A stretch of DNA of 49,999 nt, taken from positions 1 to 49,999 of the forward strand of contig JANYEQ010000015.1 of NCBI GenBank assembly GCA_025363015.1, written 5' to 3'. This stretch comes from Bacteroidota bacterium (GTDB lineage: Bacteria; Bacteroidota; Bacteroidia; B-17B0; Aurantibacillaceae). The notes beneath the pieces are model-generated. The model was not told where the DNA came from. It saw nothing but the letters and a program-made list of their open reading frames with translations, and searched no databases. The position numbers and the translations under genes are program-made. Of this stretch, positions 1-8,586 are shown piece by piece. The stretch's first letter is position 1; the number at the start of each line of letters is the position of its first letter.

Positions 1-117
1 TTCTGCAATTTTAGCCTGTGTAACCTTATCTATTTTTTTATTGGTTAATAATAATATAAAAGGTAATGCACAAACAAAAAACACACTAATTAAAACAAAG
101 CCATCTAAATACGACAA
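1..117 (-). pseudogene. C-terminal fragment of an MFS (DHA2/EmrB-type) drug exporter
   Basis: The minus strand is open for 39 codons from base 117 to the window edge and reads LSYLDGFVLISVFFV followed by CALPFILLLTNKK. This has the look of the last transmembrane helix and basic tail of DHA2-family exporters, which work with an HlyD adaptor and a TolC-like channel. A TGA in the same frame sits at 118-120, and the next bases already belong to a TolC-like gene on the other strand, so the fragment has lost everything upstream. The natural stop lies outside the window. The assignment rests on a short hydrophobic tail and is moderately secure. Confidence 0.5.
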
Positions 118-1035
118 TCAAAAGATAATGTAGAATTTAACAAGACACAGCTGGCAGCACAAATAGCAACTATTTATTATAGCTTTATCTATTTAAAAAA
201 TGCAATTACGGTTCAAGATTCTATATTGTCTTCGTTAAACCAAACAAAAAAACAAGCCGAAAATAAATTAAAAAATGGCGATGCACTTGAGCTAGAAGTA
301 TTAACTATTAATAGCAATATAGATGCAGAACAAAATAAAAAGGTAGAATTAGAAACTTTACTTCAAAAGCAAATAAATGTATTGTTTTATTCAACAGGAG
401 TAGAAACTATTAATTCACTTAATACTAATTTTAGTTTTTTAGTAATCAATAATATTGCTGCAAAAGAAGAAATAGTAAAGCAAGCCGAAGAAACAAATTT
501 AGATTTTAAATTAACAAAACAAAAAAGTGTACTTACGCTTAACGATTGGAATATTAATAAGCGAACGTATTATCCTTCGCTTAATTTAATTGGTAATGTA
601 GGTATGCGCAATGGCTATCAACCCAATATTGATGATTTAAAATTTAATTATTTAGTGGGTGTTAGTTTAAATGCGCCATTATTTCAAGGCGGTAGGTTTA
701 AACAGCAAAAGCAATTGTTTGAAGCTACTTCAAAACTTAATGATTTAATGCTAGTTACCTTAAAGAAAAATTATGAGAGAGATATTGCGCAAGCTACAGC
801 GGATATTAATTCATATACTACACGATTAATGAATGTACAGGGTCAAATACATCAAGCACAAAAAGCTTTAGAATTAAGTAACGCGAGGTATAAAAATGGA
901 ATTGCGCTACAAATAGAATACATTAATGCCTTAACGACATTACAAAAAATTAAATTATCAGCACTAAATTACGAATACCAAAAATGTCTTTCTCAAATTG
1001 AACTAACCCGATTAATTGGCAACAAGTGGTGGTAA
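112..1035 (+). pseudogene. TolC-like outer membrane efflux protein, N-terminus missing
   Basis: The frame is open from 109, after a TAA at 106-108. TolC-family similarity is visible from about 118 (KDNVEFNKTQLAAQIA, then YLKNA and VQDSIL), well before the TTG at 226, which is probably an internal Leu codon. The family channels drugs or metals across the outer membrane as a trimer. The visible part carries the helical repeat, the GVSLNAPLFQGGRFKQQ strand-turn and the C-terminal ALxxxxARYKNG helix. Roughly the first 100 to 150 residues, including the signal peptide, are absent. A perfect AT-rich hairpin follows the stop. It is unlikely to be functional unless the true 5' part was lost in assembly. 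Confidence 0.75.
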
Positions 1036-1062
1036 ATTGTAATTATTTTTAATAATTACAAT
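1036..1062 (+). terminator. AT-only hairpin after the TolC-like gene
   Basis: A perfect 12-base inverted repeat, ATTGTAATTATT and AATAATTACAAT, around a TTT loop starts directly after the TAA. No G+C-rich core or long T tract follows, so termination is plausible but weak. The rest of the 289-base gap up to 1324 holds one smaller hairpin (GTAGTA-GAAT-TACTAC, 1211-1226) and nothing else I recognise. Confidence 0.4.
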
Positions 1063-1324
1063 ATTATTATTGCTAAAACTACCATAATTTTTTTTGTTTT
1101 ATTTTTTAGATTCTAGTGGAAATGTATTGTAAATCTTTAAAAATATTTAATAAAAACATCTCAAAATTCTATAACTTTTATATCTCATTCAAAAAAAAAT
1201 GTATAAACTTGTAGTAGAATTACTACTAAAAAAAATGTAGATGTTTTTTAGTTCAATAACAAAGAGGATTTAAATATCAAAGAGTTGAAATAGTTTTATT
1301 AATCACGGTGGTGTTGAAACTTAC

Positions 1325-2194
1325 ATGGACATAAATTATTATAAAGAGCAACTTCAGGCCAAAGAGGATATGCTTGCCCGTACAACTGGATTTTTAAGCG
1401 AAATTCAAAATTCTTTAACGGAAAAAAATAATTATTTAGCCAATATTCAACAAGACATTTTTGATAGCGTAAATTTTGCTAAGCTCATTCAAACATCATT
1501 GTTACCAGAGGTAGAAATTTTAAAAATTTTTTTTAAGGATGCCGCTTATAAAATTTCACAACAAATTGGCATTGGTGGCGATACCATTTTTATTAAAAGT
1601 ACAAACAGTGGGGTTGTTTTTTGTTTATTAGATGCCACCGGACATGGTATTCCCGCTACAATGCTCAGTATATCTGGCTCATTAATTTTAAATGATATTA
1701 CATCCTCTATAGAGATTGATAACCCTTCTGTATTGTTGAAATTATTAAATTACAGGTTGCATAAAACGTTTAATAACGATAAACGATCTATTGCACATTT
1801 TGAAGGTATTGTATTTTATTATTCTACTAAACAAAATACACTAAGCTATAGCTCAGCAAAAGGCAAAGCACTTTTGGTAAATTTAAAAGGCGATATTATT
1901 TCTTTAGAAAGCTCTAAAACTTCGGTTGGAGAAAACCCAAACACTGAATTTGAGCGGTTTGAACTTCCTATCAAAAAAGGAGAAAAACTACTACTCTTCT
2001 CTGATGGTTTAACCGACCAATTTGGTGGAGAACACGACAAAAAGTTTTCAGTTTCAAGACTCAAACAATTATTATCAGACCATCCACATAAAGATGTAAG
2101 TGAATTAAAAGAAATTATTTATCAAGAGCATAAAGCGTGGAGAGGTAATAACAAACAAACAGATGACTTATCCTATAAACTAATAGAATTTTAA
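1325..2194 (+). CDS. SpoIIE-type PP2C serine/threonine phosphatase
   Basis: Residues 1-45 are charged and probably coiled-coil. The PP2C SpoIIE domain follows. Visible motifs are AKLIQTSLLP (52-61, the usual lead-in of RsbU/SiaA-type phosphatases), GIGGD (82-86), DATGHGIPATMLS (103-115), FSDGLTDQFGG and the closing QTDDLSYKLIEF. The Asp residues in GGD, DATGHG, SDG and TDD are the expected metal ligands. There is no membrane segment or input domain beyond the coiled coil. Family members dephosphorylate STAS-domain anti-sigma-factor antagonists or related small proteins. The next gene starts directly after the stop and looks STAS-like, so the two are probably co-transcribed partners. Confidence 0.85.
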   Translation: MDINYYKEQLQAKEDMLARTTGFLSEIQNSLTEKNNYLANIQQDIFDSVNFAKLIQTSLLPEVEILKIFFKDAAYKISQQIGIGGDTIFIKSTNSGVVFCLLDATGHGIPATMLSISGSLILNDITSSIEIDNPSVLLKLLNYRLHKTFNNDKRSIAHFEGIVFYYSTKQNTLSYSSAKGKALLVNLKGDIISLESSKTSVGENPNTEFERFELPIKKGEKLLLFSDGLTDQFGGEHDKKFSVSRLKQLLSDHPHKDVSELKEIIYQEHKAWRGNNKQTDDLSYKLIEF

Positions 2195-2659
2195 ATGAAA
2201 ACTATACCCCAAAACCCATTTGAGTTTAAAGTAATATATAACGATAGTTATGTAACCCTAAATTATAATGAAGACTTAGCAATGGCAATTTGCAAGGCAG
2301 ATTCTGAATATATTCCAATTGATGAATTCAAAAAAATATTTTTGTTTGTTTCTGAGTTTATAGAAACATCAAAAATTTGTTATTTTGTTTTTGATAAAAG
2401 TAATTTAAGAACTTTTCACCAACCTAGTATGGAATGGTATTTTGCTATTTGGAAGCCAAGCCTAAAAGCTAAGGGTTTGGTAAATCATTATAAAATTTTA
2501 CCAAAGTTAGAATGGTTTGCTAAAGCTGTAGAAGCTGGCAAACACGAAATATTTCAAAAATACGGAAAAGATATTTTAAACGGGATTTACATTACGTATA
2601 TAAGTTCAATAGAAGAGGTAATTGAACAAATACAAAGGGATAAAAAAAGCAATTTATAA
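2195..2659 (+). CDS. STAS/SpoIIAA-like small protein, possible phosphatase partner
   Basis: This 154-residue soluble protein begins on the base after the phosphatase stop, which argues for translational coupling. The pattern resembles the small STAS-like proteins common in Bacteroidota: an N-terminal beta region, a helix with MEWYFAIWKPSLKAKG, and a final element ending ISSIEEVIEQIQ. I see no catalytic motif. If it is the substrate or ligand of the phosphatase, a conserved Ser/Thr at a helix start should be the switch; candidates are Ser92 and Thr68, but I cannot choose. It could equally be an adaptor of unrelated fold. Confidence 0.5.
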   Translation: MKTIPQNPFEFKVIYNDSYVTLNYNEDLAMAICKADSEYIPIDEFKKIFLFVSEFIETSKICYFVFDKSNLRTFHQPSMEWYFAIWKPSLKAKGLVNHYKILPKLEWFAKAVEAGKHEIFQKYGKDILNGIYITYISSIEEVIEQIQRDKKSNL

Positions 2660-2803
2660 TTTATTAATATTATATTATAAAAATTTAGTTTTTCAATTAC
2701 TAGTCTGCTATTTTATTTTACACAGTGTTCAGTTTCATAATTATAAAATGTAAACTAAATTATAATTGAGCTTAATAAGTATTATTGAGTTAAAAAGATA
2801 TTT

Positions 2804-3991
2804 TTAATTAATGTCTAGTTTATTTAAACTGTCTATTTTACCTTGAGGTTGGTTTATAGGTAATGTAAAATAAAATGAAGAACCTTTGCCCTCAATACTT
2901 TCTACCCAAATTTCGCCACCGTTTTTTTCTAAAAAACCTTTTACTAAAAATAGACCAATACCAGCTCCTTTATTTTCAGTTCTTGCTTTAGAAAGCGAAG
3001 ACATTTGTGGCGTAAACAACTTTTCCACTATATCTTTCGACATTCCAATGCCACTATCTTTCACTTCTATAATAAGTTTATCTTCACTTCTTTTTGCAGT
3101 AATGGAGATTTTGCCACCTGACTTAGTATGCTTTAAAGCATTTGAAACTATATTTTGTAAAATGGAAAGCAACATTTTTCCATCTGCAAAAACACTCTCG
3201 TTTTCTTCAATTTCGTGATGAAGATTAATTGCATTTACACTGGCAGTTTCATTTAATATATCAAAAACCTTTTCTACATAGTTAATAAGTTCAATTTTTG
3301 CAGGAGAGAATACCTCTGATGCATATTTTATTCTTGCCCATTCCACCAAATAGTCTAACATGTTTAACTCGTTAATGGATTCGTTATAGAGAAGTTCTAG
3401 CATCTCCTTCACTGCCTCGGGTTTCATTTTTTCAAAATTATCTTTTAGGTATTTAGCCGTTCCAATAATTGAAGATAAAGGACTTCTTAAATCGTGTGAT
3501 AAAATGGCAAGTACACTTTCTTTGTGTGTATTTAATTCTTCTAACTCTTTTACATAATTTTTAATAGAATCTTCCGCTTTTTTTCTCTCGGTTAGGTTAC
3601 GTAGTATTTTTACATAACCTAACATTTCCCCATCTATACCCTTAAGTGGAAATACTAAACCATAAGCATAAAATATGCTTTTATCTTTGCAAATATGCCA
3701 GCGGTTATCAACAGCTCGGCCTTCTTTTAATGCTTTATCAATTTCTTTTTGAGGAATTCCAATTTTTCGGTCCTCTTCCGTAAAAATAACATCAAAACTT
3801 TTGCCCATCATATCTTCTGGTTCATAGCCAAAAATAGCAACTGAACCAGAGCTCCAACTATTAATTTTTAATTCATTATCTAGTGTTAGGATGGAGTAAT
3901 CTTGCAAACTATCTATTATTTGGCTATAAAATTCCGAAGTGGGAATATATTGGCTTTTCAATATCTTAGAGTCTTTTGGTATATCTGCCAT
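2804..3991 (-). CDS. PAS-domain sensor histidine kinase
   Basis: This 395-residue protein has no signal peptide or membrane helix, so it is cytoplasmic. A PAS domain spans about 25-135 (LTLDNELKINSWSSG, IFGYEPEDMMGKS, and the closing KILRNLTERKKAE). A short coiled coil leads to the HisKA domain with phospho-acceptor His166 in AILSHDLRSPLSS. The HATPase domain shows the N box NIVSNALKHTKSGG, the G1 box DSGIGM and the G2 box GAGIGLFLVKGF. It converges with the STAS-like gene across 144 bases. No response regulator is adjacent, so it is an orphan kinase whose partner is elsewhere. The signal sensed by its PAS domain is unknown. Confidence 0.92.
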   Translation of the reverse strand: MADIPKDSKILKSQYIPTSEFYSQIIDSLQDYSILTLDNELKINSWSSGSVAIFGYEPEDMMGKSFDVIFTEEDRKIGIPQKEIDKALKEGRAVDNRWHICKDKSIFYAYGLVFPLKGIDGEMLGYVKILRNLTERKKAEDSIKNYVKELEELNTHKESVLAILSHDLRSPLSSIIGTAKYLKDNFEKMKPEAVKEMLELLYNESINELNMLDYLVEWARIKYASEVFSPAKIELINYVEKVFDILNETASVNAINLHHEIEENESVFADGKMLLSILQNIVSNALKHTKSGGKISITAKRSEDKLIIEVKDSGIGMSKDIVEKLFTPQMSSLSKARTENKGAGIGLFLVKGFLEKNGGEIWVESIEGKGSSFYFTLPINQPQGKIDSLNKLDIN

Positions 3992-4206
3992 TTTTTATGG
4001 GGTTTTATAAGAGTTTGTAGGTGTAATTTAGCGGATTCATAAAGATTATTTTTTTAAAAACTAAATGCACTTTATTTATCAAATCTATAATAAATAGTTC
4101 AATTTCTTTTAATTTATTATATATAATCCTAACTATTCAAACATAATTGTATTCTAAAAGTGAAAACAGAATGTTTTTGTAAGAATGTTTTTGTATATTT
4201 GTAATA

Positions 4207-4593
4207 GTGAAAAAATATCTTTTCATACTTTTAAGTTTTATTTATCTGATTGTTACATCAGGTTTTACTCTTAATTATCATTATTGCGGTGGTAAATTAA
4301 AAAAAGTTTCTTTTGTTTCAAATAACGAAAAAGGTTGTTGTGGCAATAAAATGAAAAGCAAAGGCTGTTGCAAGGATAAACACAGTTTTTTTAAAGTAAA
4401 AGATAATCATAAACTTGGCAATAGTGTAAATTTAAGTACCAATAACTTTAAAATTATTGACAGCGCATTAATTATAACTGAAATTTTTAATGTGTGTAAC
4501 CAAAGTTTTAATTCACAAATAGTAAACTGTTATTCTCCTCCCGTCGTCGGCGGCAAACCCTTATATATTAAAAATAAGGTAATATTAATCTGA
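4207..4593 (+). CDS. HYC_CC_PP family secreted small protein
   Basis: This 128-residue protein starts at GTG. A hydrophobic signal peptide (residues 1-20) precedes HYCGGKL at 25-31, two CC pairs (GCCGNK and GCCKDKH, about 43-59) and a C-terminal YSPPVVGG. These three motifs define the HYC_CC_PP family of Bacteroidota. No biochemical role is established that I know of. Its Cys/His content and repeated co-occurrence with metal-efflux loci make metal binding in the periplasm likely. Here it heads the copper block but has its own terminator, so it may be transcribed alone. A TATATTTG sequence at 4194-4201 sits so close to the start that the message may be nearly leaderless. Confidence 0.8.
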   Translation: MKKYLFILLSFIYLIVTSGFTLNYHYCGGKLKKVSFVSNNEKGCCGNKMKSKGCCKDKHSFFKVKDNHKLGNSVNLSTNNFKIIDSALIITEIFNVCNQSFNSQIVNCYSPPVVGGKPLYIKNKVILI

Positions 4594-4610
4594 TTTTTCT
4601 TTAATATAAT

Positions 4611-4641
4611 AATTTCCCAACTTTAATTAGTTAGGGAATTT
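4611..4641 (+). terminator. Rho-independent terminator after the HYC_CC_PP gene
   Basis: AATTTCCCAAC and GTTAGGGAATTT pair around an eight-base loop with one bulged A, and the 3' arm ends in a T tract (GGGAATTTTTG). It lies 18 bases past the stop, separating this gene from the following T9SS genes. Confidence 0.6.
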
Positions 4642-4710
4642 TTGTGCTTGTATTTAATCGAACTTAATTCTAGTATAATAATCTTAATTAACAAATAAAA
4701 CAAAATTAAA

Positions 4711-5604
4711 ATGAAAAAAATATTTATATCAATTTTCGCTATTACTTCAATTTCAGTTTCTGCTCAAATTCCAAACAATAGTTTTGAAAACTGGACAACT
4801 GTTAGCACATATTCCAATCCTACAAGTTGGGATCAATTAAACGCAATGACTTCAAGCATGAGCATTTATACAGCAACAAAAGGTACTGGTGGTGCAACAG
4901 GCGGTGGCGCATCGTATTTAAAATTAGTTTCTAAAATGGTTGGAACAATGGGTGTAGTACCCGGAGTTGCAGTTAGTGGTGTTTTAGATATGACTACTTT
5001 TAAAGCAAAATCGGGTTTTGCGTTTGCACAACAGCCTCAAAAATTAACTGGTAATTGGCAATATATGGCTTATGGAGCTGATGCTGGTTTTGTTGCTGTG
5101 TATTTAACTAAATGGAATTCTATGATGATGGTGCGTGATACAGTTGCTAAAGCAATGCAAAATTTATCGGGTATGGTAATGAGTTGGGCTAACTTTAATT
5201 TAAACTTAACTTATATGAGTTCGGCAATGCCTGATAGTGCAATTATTATACTTTCTTCAAGCGGTGCTACACCAGTTAATAACAGTTATTTGTATGTAGA
5301 TAATTTATCGTTTAGCGGTACAGTAACAGGACTAAAATCCTCAGAAAATATTATTTCAAATGTTTCGGTTTTCCCTAATCCAACAACAGAAAATATTACC
5401 GTACAATTAAATGTGCAAAAAACATCCGCTGTTAAATTTCAATTAATTGATATAACTGGCAAATTAGCAAAAGAAACAAACGTTGGAGAAATAATTGGAA
5501 AATTTGAAACAACTGTTACCACAGTTGGAATAACAAAAGGCACTTATTTCTTAAAAGTAATTTCAAAGGATGCAGTTGAAATTAAAAAAATTATAATTCA
5601 ATAA
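4711..5604 (+). CDS. T9SS-sorted Met-rich secreted protein
   Basis: This 297-residue protein has a signal peptide (about 1-19, cut after SVSA). The start of the mature part, IPNNSFENW...PTSWDQL, resembles the jelly-roll domains often placed before Bacteroidota sorting domains. A type A T9SS sorting domain covers about 220-297 (VSVFPNPTTENITV, IDITGKLAKE, GTYFLKV). The middle is unusually rich in Met (KMVGTMG, WNSMMMVRD, AMQNLSGMVMSW, YMSSAMPDS), about 14 in 200 residues, as in Cu(I)-binding proteins. It lies 26 bases before a secreted thioredoxin-like gene and upstream of a secreted copper oxidase. I infer a cell-surface copper-binding protein; no enzyme motif is visible. Confidence 0.75.
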   Translation: MKKIFISIFAITSISVSAQIPNNSFENWTTVSTYSNPTSWDQLNAMTSSMSIYTATKGTGGATGGGASYLKLVSKMVGTMGVVPGVAVSGVLDMTTFKAKSGFAFAQQPQKLTGNWQYMAYGADAGFVAVYLTKWNSMMMVRDTVAKAMQNLSGMVMSWANFNLNLTYMSSAMPDSAIIILSSSGATPVNNSYLYVDNLSFSGTVTGLKSSENIISNVSVFPNPTTENITVQLNVQKTSAVKFQLIDITGKLAKETNVGEIIGKFETTVTTVGITKGTYFLKVISKDAVEIKKIIIQ

Positions 5605-5630
5605 TACTTTAACAATTAAAAACACAAAAT

Positions 5631-6434
5631 ATGAAATCAAAAATTATCACACTAACTTTAGCTGTAACTTCTTTTTTTACAGCCCAAAAAGCAAATGCTC
5701 AAACAAATGCTATGGATTTTACAATGGTAGATTGTAGTACTGTAGCAGCAACCCACAATTTATTTGCTGACCTTAACGCTGGAAAAGCAGTTATTATTGA
5801 ATATTTTATGACAAGTTGTGCATCATGTCCTGCCGCAGGTTCAAAATTAGAAGCTATGAAATCAAATTTATTGGCGCAATATCCGGGTAAAATAAAATCG
5901 TATGCTTTTGCATTTAATAATTCCTACTCGTGTTCAACAGTAAATAATTGGGTTACATCAAACGGCTTTACTTCTATTCCGTCTGATAGTGGTGCTACGC
6001 AAGTTGCTTATTATGGTGGAATGGGTATGCCAACTATTATAATTGCAGCGGGTACAAATCATAAACTATTAGGTTCGCCTTACGTTGGTTTTAGTGCGTC
6101 TGATACAAGTATTATGGCTAATGATATTCGTACGTTTTTAAATTCTCCTACAAGTATAAACGAATATAAAAACAACATTACCAAATTAAATGTTTATCCT
6201 AACCCAACAAGTAGCGAATTAAAAATAAGTTTTAATTTAAACAAAACGTCAACTGCTTTAATTGAAGTAATGGATATTACAGGTAGAATTGTAAAAACCT
6301 TATTAAACGAAAAAGTTAATGCAGGTATTTCTACTAAAACATTTAACGTATCAAGTTTAGAAAGTGGTAATTATTTTATAATAATAAATGCTAATGGACA
6401 AATGACACAAAAAAAATTAAACATTATTCATTAA
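5631..6434 (+). CDS. T9SS-sorted thioredoxin-fold protein with CxxC
   Basis: A signal peptide (about 1-24) precedes a thioredoxin-like domain with EYFMTSCASCPAAG, redox pair Cys63 and Cys66, and a late GMGMPTIII holding the cis-Pro typical of the fold. Further Cys residues occur at VDC and YSCS. A type A T9SS sorting domain begins near 185 (LNVYPNPTSSELKIS) and ends KKLNIIH. The protein is therefore expected on the cell surface or released. Thioredoxin-like proteins of this kind serve as disulfide exchange or copper-delivery (Sco-like) factors. Its place directly before the multicopper oxidase (17-base gap) favours metallation or maturation of that enzyme, which is inference. Confidence 0.8.
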   Translation: MKSKIITLTLAVTSFFTAQKANAQTNAMDFTMVDCSTVAATHNLFADLNAGKAVIIEYFMTSCASCPAAGSKLEAMKSNLLAQYPGKIKSYAFAFNNSYSCSTVNNWVTSNGFTSIPSDSGATQVAYYGGMGMPTIIIAAGTNHKLLGSPYVGFSASDTSIMANDIRTFLNSPTSINEYKNNITKLNVYPNPTSSELKISFNLNKTSTALIEVMDITGRIVKTLLNEKVNAGISTKTFNVSSLESGNYFIIINANGQMTQKKLNIIH

Positions 6435-6451
6435 TATAATAGTATTTACAA

Positions 6452-8194
6452 ATGCAAAAATTACTCTTAAAAAATAAATTTACTGCTATGGTTTTTGCCA
6501 TAGCAGTATTTAATTCATTTGGTCAAAACGCATTATTTATTCCCGATACGTTAAGCGGTACTGTTTTTAACTTAAACGTTCAAAACGGTACTAAGCAATT
6601 TTACGGTACAAATAATACGCCCACTTATGGCTATAATGGAAATTTTTTAGGACCAACGCTTCTAATCAAAAATAATGATAGCATAACCTTAAATGTTACA
6701 AATAATTTAACACAAAAAACTACGGTGCATTGGCATGGTTTTCATGTTGCCCCTCAAAATGACGGTGGTCCGCACCAAATAATTAATGCAGGCGCAACGT
6801 GGAGTCCAAAATTTAAAATGCGTAATGAAGCTGCAACATTTTGGTATCATCCGCATGGCGATACAAAAACCGAAATTCAAATTTCTAAAGGTTTGGCAGG
6901 TATGATTATAGTAAGAGATAATATCGAAGCTACTTACACTTTGCCTCGCAGATATAAAATTGATGACTTTCCTTTAATCGTTCAATCGAAAGCATTTGAT
7001 ATTTTATATCAATTCGCAACTGCAACGCACGAAGACAGTATTATGATGGTAAATGGTACTATAAAACCATTTTTACAAGTACCTAAACAAGTAGTACGTT
7101 TGCGACTTGTAAATGCTTCGGCAGATAGAACATATTATTTTGGCTTATCCGATAATTCTAATTTTAATTTAATTGCAAGCGATGGTGGTTTATTATCGCA
7201 ACCCTATTTAACTAACCGAGTTAGGTTATCAACTGGCGAAAGAGCCGAAATATTAGTAAATTTTAATAACTACACTCTTGGACAACAAATTTATTTAAAA
7301 AGCTATGCATCGCAATTACCAAAAGGAATTATAGGTGCTGATTCTGTTGGAACACCTGCAATTTTAATGGCAGAGGGGTATTATTCAAATTCTTTAAACG
7401 GTGCAGATTTTAATGTGTTACGTTTTGATGTGGTTGCACAAACGGCAAATCCTGTTTTAACTATTCCCACTACTTTTGCGCCTAAAATACCTTTATTAGA
7501 AAGTTCTGCAAATGTTCATAGGAACTTCAATTTTTCGCCTGATACTTTATTTAGCGGACAGCAAGGTAAAGTAGATGGTCCTTTTTTTATAAATAACAAA
7601 TCGTTTAATATGGATAGCATTAGTATTAAAACCTATCTTAATAATACTGAAGTATGGAAATTAAGCAACAACACAATGGTAGCACATCCTTTTCATATTC
7701 ACGACATTCAGTTTTATGTGTTAGATATTAATGGCTTACCACCACCGCCCCAATATCAAGGTTTAAAAGATGTTATTTTAGTTCAACCAAAAGATACCAT
7801 ACGCTTTATAACCAAGTTTACAAATTTTGCCGATGCTACTGTTCCCTATATGTACCATTGCCATTTATTACACCACGAAGATGAGGGTATGATGGGTAGT
7901 TTTTTAGTGTTAGACCCTAATGCAATCGGAATTAAAGAGCTAAATAATAATCAAAATGATATTTCAATTTATCCAAATCCAGCAACAGATTTAGTAACCA
8001 TAAATTTAAAAGAGTTAAAAATTACACAGCAACTTGATATGATTGTTTACGATGTATTTGGAAAAATAATTTATTCATCAAAAATAAATTCAAATTTTTT
8101 TAATATTAATACTAAGAATTGGCAAAGGGGAATTTATAATATTTCTATAACGCAAAATAACATTAGCACTCATAAAAAATTAATACTTAATTAA
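6452..8194 (+). CDS. T9SS-sorted multicopper oxidase (CueO/bilirubin oxidase type)
   Basis: This 580-residue protein has a signal peptide (1-24) and three cupredoxin domains. Copper ligands are visible in all four signatures: HWHG (93-96), WYHPHG (131-136), HPFHIHD in the third domain, and HCHLLHHEDEGMM (from about residue 469), which holds the T1 Cys, His and axial Met. A type A T9SS sorting domain occupies about 490-580 (ISIYPNPATDLVTINL, KKLILN). Such enzymes oxidise Cu(I), phenols or bilirubin with O2. With sorting to the surface and metal-binding neighbours, cuprous oxidase activity is the likeliest role. It lacks the long Met-rich insert of the second oxidase at 10415. The next gene follows after one base. 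Confidence 0.92.
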   Translation: MQKLLLKNKFTAMVFAIAVFNSFGQNALFIPDTLSGTVFNLNVQNGTKQFYGTNNTPTYGYNGNFLGPTLLIKNNDSITLNVTNNLTQKTTVHWHGFHVAPQNDGGPHQIINAGATWSPKFKMRNEAATFWYHPHGDTKTEIQISKGLAGMIIVRDNIEATYTLPRRYKIDDFPLIVQSKAFDILYQFATATHEDSIMMVNGTIKPFLQVPKQVVRLRLVNASADRTYYFGLSDNSNFNLIASDGGLLSQPYLTNRVRLSTGERAEILVNFNNYTLGQQIYLKSYASQLPKGIIGADSVGTPAILMAEGYYSNSLNGADFNVLRFDVVAQTANPVLTIPTTFAPKIPLLESSANVHRNFNFSPDTLFSGQQGKVDGPFFINNKSFNMDSISIKTYLNNTEVWKLSNNTMVAHPFHIHDIQFYVLDINGLPPPPQYQGLKDVILVQPKDTIRFITKFTNFADATVPYMYHCHLLHHEDEGMMGSFLVLDPNAIGIKELNNNQNDISIYPNPATDLVTINLKELKITQQLDMIVYDVFGKIIYSSKINSNFFNINTKNWQRGIYNISITQNNISTHKKLILN

Positions 8195-8195
8195 T

Positions 8196-8570
8196 ATGAA
8201 AATTTTAAAGTACATAGCAATTATATATTTAGCATTAACATTAACATTTTGCGGAAATAAAACTGAAAATGCAAGCACCATAAGTAAAACCGAAATTGTA
8301 AATGGTATAGCTACATCAACTTTTAAAGTATGGGGCAATTGCGAAATGTGCAAGGAAACAATTGAAAATTCACTTAAAGTAGATGGTATAAACAAAGCTG
8401 ATTGGAGTACTGAAACTAAAATAATAAACGTTTCTTATGATACTGCAAAAATTAACCTCGACCATATTCAAAAAAATATTGCAGTGGTAGGTTACGATAA
8501 TGAAAAGTATAAAGGTGATGATAAAGCATATAGGGGCTTACCTGATTGTTGCCAATACGATAGAAAATAA
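8196..8570 (+). CDS. HMA-domain lipoprotein with GNCxMC and CC motifs
   Basis: This 124-residue lipoprotein has a lipobox ending LTFC-G (Cys19). A heavy-metal-associated (HMA) domain of about 40-105 carries GNCEMCKETIE, with metal-binding Cys49 and Cys52. The C-terminal extension AYRGLPDCCQYDRK adds Cys118 and Cys119, and the same extension recurs in the protein at 9558. HMA domains bind Cu(I) or Zn(II) and hand it to partner proteins. Anchored in the membrane, it would act as a periplasmic metallochaperone or scavenger. It starts one base after the copper oxidase stop, so it is operonic with it. Confidence 0.85.
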   Translation: MKILKYIAIIYLALTLTFCGNKTENASTISKTEIVNGIATSTFKVWGNCEMCKETIENSLKVDGINKADWSTETKIINVSYDTAKINLDHIQKNIAVVGYDNEKYKGDDKAYRGLPDCCQYDRK

Positions 8571-8586
8571 TTTTAAATAGCATAAA

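Noticed and set aside
226-228. TTG as the real start of the TolC-like gene
   Set aside because: Family similarity extends at least 36 codons upstream to the joint at about 118, so this codon is internal.
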